Below are positions 59,201-64,000 of a DNA stretch of 64,000 nt, piece after piece. A program made the translations under genes and the position numbers. Source of the DNA: Mycobacterium sp. DL592 (GTDB lineage: Bacteria > Actinomycetota > Actinomycetes > Mycobacteriales > Mycobacteriaceae); assembly GCF_011694515.1 (NCBI RefSeq), contig NZ_CP050192.1:357932-421931 (forward strand), written 5' to 3'. Each line of letters begins with the position of its first letter. The stretch's first letter is position 1. The notes below the pieces were generated by a model, which searched no databases, was not told the DNA's origin, and saw nothing but the letters and a program-made list of their open reading frames with translations.

Positions 59201-59767
59201 ATGTCCGCCCCTGAGATCGACCCGCGCACGTTCCGCCACGTGCTCGGCCAGTTCTGCACCGGCATCACCATCATCACCACGATGCATGACGATGTGCCCA
59301 ACGGCTTTGCCTGCCAATCGTTTGCGGCTCTGTCGCTGGAACCGCCGCTGGTGTTGTTCTGCCCGACCAAGGTGTCGCGGTCGTGGCAGGCCATCGAGGC
59401 CAGCGGCAAATTCTGCGTCAACGTGCTGACCGAAAAGCAGCGAGATACCTGCGCGCGGTTCGGATCCCGCGAGCCCGACAAGTTCGCCGGCGTGGACTGG
59501 CATCTGTCCAAGCTCGGGTCCCCGGTGCTGGACAACTCGCTGGCCCACATCGACTGCACCGTGCATTCGGTGCACGACGGCGGCGACCATTTCGTGGTGT
59601 TCGGTCTGGTGCACTCGCTGTCTGAGGTGCCGAAGGTCAAACCCCGTCCGCTGCTGTTCTATCGCGGCGAGTACACCGGCATTGAGCCGGACAAGAACAC
59701 CCCCGCGCAGTGGCGTGACGACCTCGAGGCCTTCCTGACCACGACCACCAACGACACCTGGCTTTAG
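59201..59767 (+). CDS. hsaB: 3-HSA hydroxylase, flavin reductase component
   Basis: NADH:FMN reductase that supplies reduced flavin to HsaA. The 188-residue protein has the flavin-reductase-domain pattern FRHVLGQFCTGITIITT, PNGFACQSFAALSLEPPLVLFCP, FCVNVLTEKQ and the closing GGDHFVVFGLV. It lies last in hsaA-hsaC-hsaB and its stop shares four bases (TTAG) with the convergent hydrolase stop. Confidence 0.96.
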   Translation: MSAPEIDPRTFRHVLGQFCTGITIITTMHDDVPNGFACQSFAALSLEPPLVLFCPTKVSRSWQAIEASGKFCVNVLTEKQRDTCARFGSREPDKFAGVDWHLSKLGSPVLDNSLAHIDCTVHSVHDGGDHFVVFGLVHSLSEVPKVKPRPLLFYRGEYTGIEPDKNTPAQWRDDLEAFLTTTTNDTWL

Positions 59768-60537
59768 GCCCCTGTCTGCTCGTCGATGAATTCGACGATC
59801 GTCGACGCCACTTCGCGGTGCACTGACTCGTTGAGGATGTCGTGGCGGGCGCCGGCGAAGGCGGCCAGTCGCAGGGCCGGTATCTGCTCGGAGTAGGCGC
59901 GCACCGCCCCGATCTGGGCGATCGGATCGTTCTCGCCGTGCACTGCCAGGGTCGGCACGCTCAGCGCCGGCAGTTCGGCGCCGAAGCGGTCCCAGGCCCG
60001 GTCGAGTTCACGGGTCAGCGCCGTACCGTCGGACTCCACGAATGCCAGCGGATCGTTCTCCAGCGAGTCGACGTAGAACGGGTCGCTGGACAACCAGCTC
60101 GGATCGAGTTCGAACGACGAGTCGGTGTCGAGAAGTTCGGGGACGGCGACCACCGGCGCACCGGAGATCACGCCGGCCCGGTAGCGGTCCGGTTGTTCCA
60201 GGAGCCGGAACAACGTGACGATCGATCCGAACGAATGTCCCTGTGCAACAAGCGGTATGCCGGGAGTGGACTTCTCGGCCAATTCGGTCAGTGCCTCGGC
60301 GAGCGCCGAGCTGTCCTCGATGGTGCCGAAGTTGCCCCGCGGACCGGGGGACAGCCCGTGGCCGATCTGGTCGACAGCCCACAGGTCGATCCCGGCGGCG
60401 TTGAGGGCGAAACCGTACCGGTGGTAGAGCCCGGTGTGCTCGCCGAAGCCGTGCAGGAACACGACTGCGGCGCGGGGCTCGGCCGCGGCCCAGTGCCGGT
60501 AGTAGATGCGTTCGTCGTTGTACTCGATGAAGGGCAT
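59764..60537 (-). CDS. alpha/beta-hydrolase, monoacylglycerol-lipase-like
   Basis: A 257-residue serine hydrolase of the lysophospholipase/monoacylglycerol lipase branch: oxyanion FLHGFGEHTGLYH, DQIGHGLSPGPRG, nucleophile elbow AQGHSFGSIV, acid in VHGENDPIAQ and His in FAGARHDILNES. It is on the opposite strand from hsaB and lacks the GNSLGGG elbow of HsaD, so it is not an HsaD replacement by sequence. No KstR box is upstream. Confidence 0.86.
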   Translation of the reverse strand: MPFIEYNDERIYYRHWAAAEPRAAVVFLHGFGEHTGLYHRYGFALNAAGIDLWAVDQIGHGLSPGPRGNFGTIEDSSALAEALTELAEKSTPGIPLVAQGHSFGSIVTLFRLLEQPDRYRAGVISGAPVVAVPELLDTDSSFELDPSWLSSDPFYVDSLENDPLAFVESDGTALTRELDRAWDRFGAELPALSVPTLAVHGENDPIAQIGAVRAYSEQIPALRLAAFAGARHDILNESVHREVASTIVEFIDEQTGA

Positions 60538-60581
60538 GGGATGACTGCACCAGCTGAGCCGGTGCGCCGCAAGATTTATGC

Positions 60582-60745
60582 TCAGCACGCGCCGGTGCCT
60601 GCCAGAGCGGCGGCCATCTCGTGCATACGCAGCGTGATCGCCCCGACCAGGGCCGCGCCCACGGTATTGGCGAGCAGGAAGTCGCCGAGAAGATCCCGCT
60701 CAGCGAGAGTGCGATCAAACGGCTGATCTCGTTGCCATCGGCAAG
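60582..60745 (-). pseudogene. possible 3' remnant of an unrecognised gene
   Basis: Between aspB and the hydrolase lies an open frame ending at TGA 60584-60582 that reads like a genuine C-terminus: FDRTLAERDLLGD, then FLLANTVGAALVGAITL, then RMHEMAAALAGTGAC. It is closed upstream by a stop after ~53 codons and has no usable start. It may be the tail of a deleted gene; M. tuberculosis has nat in this interval, but the peptide does not look like NAT. Low confidence. Confidence 0.3.
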
Positions 60746-60749
60746 GGCT

Positions 60750-61913
60750 TCAGGCGCCCAGCCAAGGCCCCAACCGGCGCAGCGCCTCGTCGATGTCATG
60801 TGCAGGTCCGGCGAAGGACAGCCGCACGAATGATCCGCCGTGCACAGTGTCGAAGTCGATGCCCGGTGCGATCGCCAAACCGGTATCCGCCAAAAGCCTT
60901 TCGCAGAACGTCAACGAGTCCGAGGTGAAGTCCGAGACGTCGGCGTAGACGTAGAACGCGCCGTCGGTCGGGGCCAGCCGGGTGATGCCGATCTGGCGCA
61001 GCCCACTGAGCAGGGTTTCACGGTTGAGTGCGTACTGGTGCAGGTGTCCCTGCGCCTCCGCGATGGCCTCCGGGGTGAACGCGGCCACCGCCGCATACTG
61101 CGGCAGCACCGGGGGACAGATGGTGAAGTTGCCCGTCAGACAGTCCACCGCCCGCCGCAACGCGGGCGGCACCAGCAGCCAGCCCAGCCGCCATCCCGTC
61201 ATTGCGAAGTACTTCGAAAAGCTGTTTGCCACAACCGCATTGCGGGAGGTCTGCCAGGCGCACGAGGTCTCCGGGGCGCCGGGGTAGACCAGGCCGTGAT
61301 ACACCTCGTCGCTGATCAGCCGCACCCCGGTCTCGTCACACCACGAGGCGATCGCCGCGAGCTCATCAGCCGGAATCACCGTGCCGGTCGGGTTGGCCGG
61401 GCTGGCCACGATCACACCCGCTACGGGTGGGTCGAGTTCGGCCAGCATCTGCGCGGTCGGCTGGAATCGGGTCTCGGGACCGCACGCAATCTCGACCACC
61501 TCGCAGCCCAGCGCCGAGAGGATGTTGCGGTAGCACGGGTAGCCGGGGCTGGCGATGGCCACCCGGTCGCCGACGTCGAAACAGGCCAGGAACGCCAACA
61601 GGAATCCGCCCGACGAACCCGTGGTCAGCACTACGTCGTCGGCGCCGACGTGGAGGCCGTAGCGGTCGGCGTAGGAGTTGGCGATCGCCTCGCGCAGTTC
61701 CGGGATGCCCAGCGCGACGGTGTAGCCCAGCTGGTTGGCTTGCAACGCCGCGGCGGCGGCCGCGCGCACCGGCTCGGGGGCGCCGACACTGGGCTGGCCG
61801 GCCGAGAGGTTCACCAGATCGCCGTGGGTGCGCTGGCGTTCGGCGGCGGCCAGCCACACGTCCATCACGTAGAACGGTGGGATACCGGCCCGCAACGCCA
61901 CGCGATCATTCAC
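60750..61913 (-). CDS. aspB: pyridoxal-phosphate aminotransferase class I (AspB-like)
   Basis: A 387-residue aminotransferase, counterpart of Rv3565 in the KstR-linked fadE31-fadE32-fadE33-aspB group. It has VNLSAGQPSVGAPEPVRAA, the ASPANPTGTVIPADEL loop, SDEVYHGLVYPG and the PLP Lys in ANSFSKYFAMTGWRLGWL. Its amino-group substrate in steroid-degrading bacteria is not established. GTG 61913 lies 5 nt after the patatin stop, suggesting coupling. Confidence 0.9.
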   Translation of the reverse strand: MNDRVALRAGIPPFYVMDVWLAAAERQRTHGDLVNLSAGQPSVGAPEPVRAAAAAALQANQLGYTVALGIPELREAIANSYADRYGLHVGADDVVLTTGSSGGFLLAFLACFDVGDRVAIASPGYPCYRNILSALGCEVVEIACGPETRFQPTAQMLAELDPPVAGVIVASPANPTGTVIPADELAAIASWCDETGVRLISDEVYHGLVYPGAPETSCAWQTSRNAVVANSFSKYFAMTGWRLGWLLVPPALRRAVDCLTGNFTICPPVLPQYAAVAAFTPEAIAEAQGHLHQYALNRETLLSGLRQIGITRLAPTDGAFYVYADVSDFTSDSLTFCERLLADTGLAIAPGIDFDTVHGGSFVRLSFAGPAHDIDEALRRLGPWLGA

Positions 61914-61918
61914 CGGGC

Positions 61919-62803
61919 TCACGCTAGAGCACCCGCCGCCGGCGGGCCCTGACGGTACAGCCCGGGTCCGTCGACGTGAAGGTCGTCGAGAAACCGTCGC
62001 GCCGAGAGGTACGCGTCCTCGATCAGTTCGGCCGTGTGGGTGAAGTCCAGCGGCGAGACGAGCCGCGGCGCCGGTCCGGGCAGGTACACCACCGGGATGC
62101 TCTCGGCCACCAGTGTCGCCTCGGACACCGACTGCGAATGCATGGTCACCAGTGCGGTGTACAGAAGAATGTCGGCGATGGTGTCGGTCGAACGCGGTAG
62201 CTGACCGGGGAAGAAGCAGTCCAGCACCACCAGCGAGCGGGCGCCCATCGCGACGGCCTGGCGCATCGGGACGTTGGCCACCACGCCGCCGTCGTAGAGC
62301 CGCCGCCCGTCGTGGTCGACGGGCGGGTAGATGCCGGGAATGGCCGAGCTGGCCAACAGCGCCGGCAGCAGGGGCCCCGCCCGAAGCACGTGGGGCTGCG
62401 CGGTGGCGACATCGACGGTGACGGCCGCGAACGGCAGGACGAGATCGGCGAAATCCGTGGTGGGACCGAGAAAGTCGGCGATGACGGCTGCCAGCCCGGT
62501 GTTGGGGAACAGGTGGGTCTTGACCCGCTGCAACAGCAGCGCCTGGGCGATCAGACCGCCGGGAAACACCTCCTCCCGGGTCATCCGCGCCCACGCGTGG
62601 GACAACCGGTTGGCGGCTCCGACCGGGTCGGACGCCAGGACCGCCCCGTTGATCGATCCGACGGAGGTGCCGGCCACGAGGTCGGGACCCAGATCTCGCT
62701 CGCTGAGGGCCTGCAACATCCCGACCTGGACCGCACCCAGGCTGCCGCCCCCGCCGAGGACGTAGCCGATCGGATGGGGCAGGTTGACCGCGGTGGACTT
62801 CAC
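61919..62803 (-). CDS. patatin-like phospholipase (RssA type)
   Basis: A 294-residue Ser-Asp dyad hydrolase: oxyanion GGGGSLGAVQVG, nucleophile motif GTSVGSING and the DGG catalytic acid in RRLYDGGVVANVPM. It starts at GTG 62803 (VKSTAVNLPHPIG) and lies between fadE33 and aspB, which are adjacent in M. tuberculosis. It is therefore an extra gene inside a cholesterol operon. Possible substrates are lipids or CoA esters; unknown. Confidence 0.88.
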   Translation of the reverse strand: MKSTAVNLPHPIGYVLGGGGSLGAVQVGMLQALSERDLGPDLVAGTSVGSINGAVLASDPVGAANRLSHAWARMTREEVFPGGLIAQALLLQRVKTHLFPNTGLAAVIADFLGPTTDFADLVLPFAAVTVDVATAQPHVLRAGPLLPALLASSAIPGIYPPVDHDGRRLYDGGVVANVPMRQAVAMGARSLVVLDCFFPGQLPRSTDTIADILLYTALVTMHSQSVSEATLVAESIPVVYLPGPAPRLVSPLDFTHTAELIEDAYLSARRFLDDLHVDGPGLYRQGPPAAGALA

Positions 62804-62813
62804 CGAAGTCAGG

Positions 62814-63773
62814 TTAGAACACCTGGGATTCCAGGAGGCGCAGTTGGTCGCGCGGCGGCCCGAACAGCTGGGCGCTGCCGTGCGCCCGTTTGAAGTACAG
62901 CTGGATGTCGTGCTCCCAGGTGATGGCGATACCGCCGTGCAACTGGATGGCCTCGCCTGCGACCGTGGTGAACGCCTCGCTCGCCGACAGCCGGGCCAGC
63001 GCCGCCGACGCCCGTGTGGGGTCGGCAACCGCGTCGCCGACCAGGGCCCGCGCCGACTGCACCAACACGTACAGGTCGGCCATCCGGTGCTTGAGCGCCT
63101 GGAAGCTGCCGATCGGCCTGCCGAACTGCACCCGCTCCTTGGTGTAGGCCACCGTCAGCTCCAGACAGCGCGCGGCAGCGCCGACCTGCTCGGCGGCCAG
63201 CAGGATCGCGGCGAGATCGGCCAGGCCGGGATCGTTTCCGATCGGCTCGGTCGATCCGGGGACCACCCGGGCGAGCCGGCGCGTCGGGTCGACGGTCGGT
63301 GTCACCTCGGCGGTGACGTCGTTCCAGCGTTGCAGCCGGGCACCCGCTGAGTCTTTTTCCAAGCCGACCACCACGTCGGCGATGTCGCCGTTGACCACAT
63401 AGTCGGGGTCGAGCGCGACGGCGCCGATCGCCGCGCCCGCGGCCAGTTGTTCCAGCAGTTCGCCGTCAGGTTCGTCGGCGGCCAGCAGTGCGAGCTCGGC
63501 AAGGGTGGTGCCCAGCAGCGGTGTCGGGACCAGTCCGCGGCCCAGCTCCTCGAGAACCGCTGCCGCATCGGCCAATTCACCGCCGGCACCGCCGAGTTCC
63601 TCGGGTACCACGAGCGCGGCGACGCCGACCTGCTCGCACAGCAGCGTCCACAGCGTCTCGTCGTACCCGCGGGGTGACTGCATCGCCTCGCGCACCGCGG
63701 CCGAGGAGGCGTGCTTGTCGATCAGTGCGACGACGGTGTCGCGCAGCATCTGCCGTTCTTCCAGCGATGTCAT
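62814..63773 (-). CDS. fadE33: acyl-CoA dehydrogenase subunit, steroid C/D-ring degradation
   Basis: A 319-residue acyl-CoA dehydrogenase (Rv3564; IpdE2 in the published naming), one subunit of a heteromeric enzyme acting on HIP-CoA-derived intermediates. Motifs: VGVAALVVPEELGGAGGEL, RVQFGRPIGSFQALKHR and HGGIAITWEHDIQLYFKRA. The ATG at 63773 overlaps the upstream stop (ATGA), the usual fadE32-fadE33 coupling. As a single chain it would be incomplete and needs its partner. Confidence 0.9.
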   Translation of the reverse strand: MTSLEERQMLRDTVVALIDKHASSAAVREAMQSPRGYDETLWTLLCEQVGVAALVVPEELGGAGGELADAAAVLEELGRGLVPTPLLGTTLAELALLAADEPDGELLEQLAAGAAIGAVALDPDYVVNGDIADVVVGLEKDSAGARLQRWNDVTAEVTPTVDPTRRLARVVPGSTEPIGNDPGLADLAAILLAAEQVGAAARCLELTVAYTKERVQFGRPIGSFQALKHRMADLYVLVQSARALVGDAVADPTRASAALARLSASEAFTTVAGEAIQLHGGIAITWEHDIQLYFKRAHGSAQLFGPPRDQLRLLESQVF

Positions 63774-64000
63774 GCCAGGGCCTCCAGCACGCGACGGCGG
63801 TGGGTGGTGGGGTCGCCCCAGGCCGAATGCAAGGCCTGCACCCGCAGCAGCCACAGCGACAGGTCGTGCTCGGAGGTGAACCCGATGGCGCCGTGGGTCT
63901 GCAGCGACGAACGCGCGGCCAGCAGGGCGGCGTCGGAGGCGGCCGCCTTGGCCGCACTGACGTCGCGGGCGGTGTCCGGTGAGCCGTCGGCCAGCGACAG
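63770..64000 (-). CDS. fadE32: acyl-CoA dehydrogenase (C-terminal part, cut by window edge)
   Basis: The last ~76 codons of a second acyl-CoA dehydrogenase, probably the Rv3563 (FadE32) counterpart. The readable end contains DVSAAKAAASDAALLAARSS, the QTHGAIGFTSEHDLSLWLLR signature, and closes LEALA with a TGA shared with the fadE33 ATG. The rest lies beyond base 64000. Confidence 0.82.
   Translation of the reverse strand: MSLADGSPDTARDVSAAKAAASDAALLAARSSLQTHGAIGFTSEHDLSLWLLRVQALHSAWGDPTTHRRRVLEALA

Noticed and set aside
59764..60537. Alpha/beta-hydrolase as a displaced HsaD
   Set aside because: Its elbow GHSFGS and cap segments are of the monoacylglycerol-lipase type, not the meta-cleavage-product hydrolase type, and it lies on the opposite strand without a KstR box.
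62811..62824. GTTAGAACACCTGG as a KstR box before the patatin gene
   Set aside because: Only one half-site matches; the bases encode the fadE33 C-terminus and stop.

Overview
The window is high-GC actinobacterial DNA and reads as the chromosome of a non-tuberculous mycobacterium, most likely a fast-growing Mycolicibacterium. The evidence is gene content and order. From dacB to the fadE33/fadE32 pair the genes follow the Mycobacterium tuberculosis Rv3627c-Rv3563 segment almost one for one: dacB, zinc protease, tilS, hpt, lpqG, limonene-monooxygenase-like gene, ephA, ftsH, folE-folP-folB-folK, panC-panD-coaX, lysS, lsr2, clpC1, lpqF, mhuD, mutY, canB, disA, radA, lpqE, carD, ispD-ispF, cysS, rlmB, arsB2, lacI, kstR, fadE34, kshB, hsaA-hsaC-hsaB, aspB, fadE33. 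The PE/PPE, Esx and EspACD genes found in that interval in M. tuberculosis are absent. No tRNA, rRNA, insertion sequence, prophage or CRISPR array was seen, and no gene-free stretch exceeds 300 bases.

Layout. 1-2000: a late purine-catabolism group on the minus strand (uraD, allantoicase, esterase). 2000-10900: ppa, cell-wall peptidase dacB, a DUF2342 metalloprotease, tilS, hpt, an orphan MmpS-like secreted protein, lipoprotein LpqG, and a flavin monooxygenase/epoxide hydrolase pair. 11000-20800: a long ftsH-folate-pantothenate-CoA run with many 1-8 nt overlaps. 20800-26900: a PLP amino-acid deaminase divergent from lysS, then lsr2 and clpC1, closed by a clear terminator. 26900-29000: a cobalamin riboswitch in front of cbtB-cbtA and an atypical histidine phosphatase. 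29000-34700: a luciferase-like gene killed by one amber codon and bracketed by a 48-nt direct repeat, then lpqF-mhuD, hydrolases, a GlxA-type regulator and mutY. 34700-43700: canB, disA-radA, lpqE, carD, ispD-ispF, cysS, rlmB. 43700-52800: a sulfate-ester dioxygenase divergent from a TetR regulator with a strong operator, arsB2, a metallo-hydrolase, pxpA, a Zur-type zinc transporter (znuA-znuC-znuB), lacI and otsB. 52800-64000: the KstR cholesterol-ring degradation region.

How the genes work together. KstR, with three matching operator sites in the window, should control fadE34, kshB and hsaA-hsaC-hsaB. The gene hsaD, which normally lies between hsaA and hsaC, is missing here, so the meta-cleavage product hydrolase must be encoded elsewhere or replaced. 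The folate and pantothenate genes are cotranscribed, and a Rossmann/DUF2520 protein in that run is a candidate ketopantoate reductase. Cobalt uptake appears to be switched by cobalamin, zinc uptake by Zur. DisA and RadA form a two-gene unit for cyclic di-AMP and DNA repair. Several starts (glxA, tetR, the DUF6779 gene, lysS) carry a -10 element at the spacing typical of leaderless mycobacterial transcripts.
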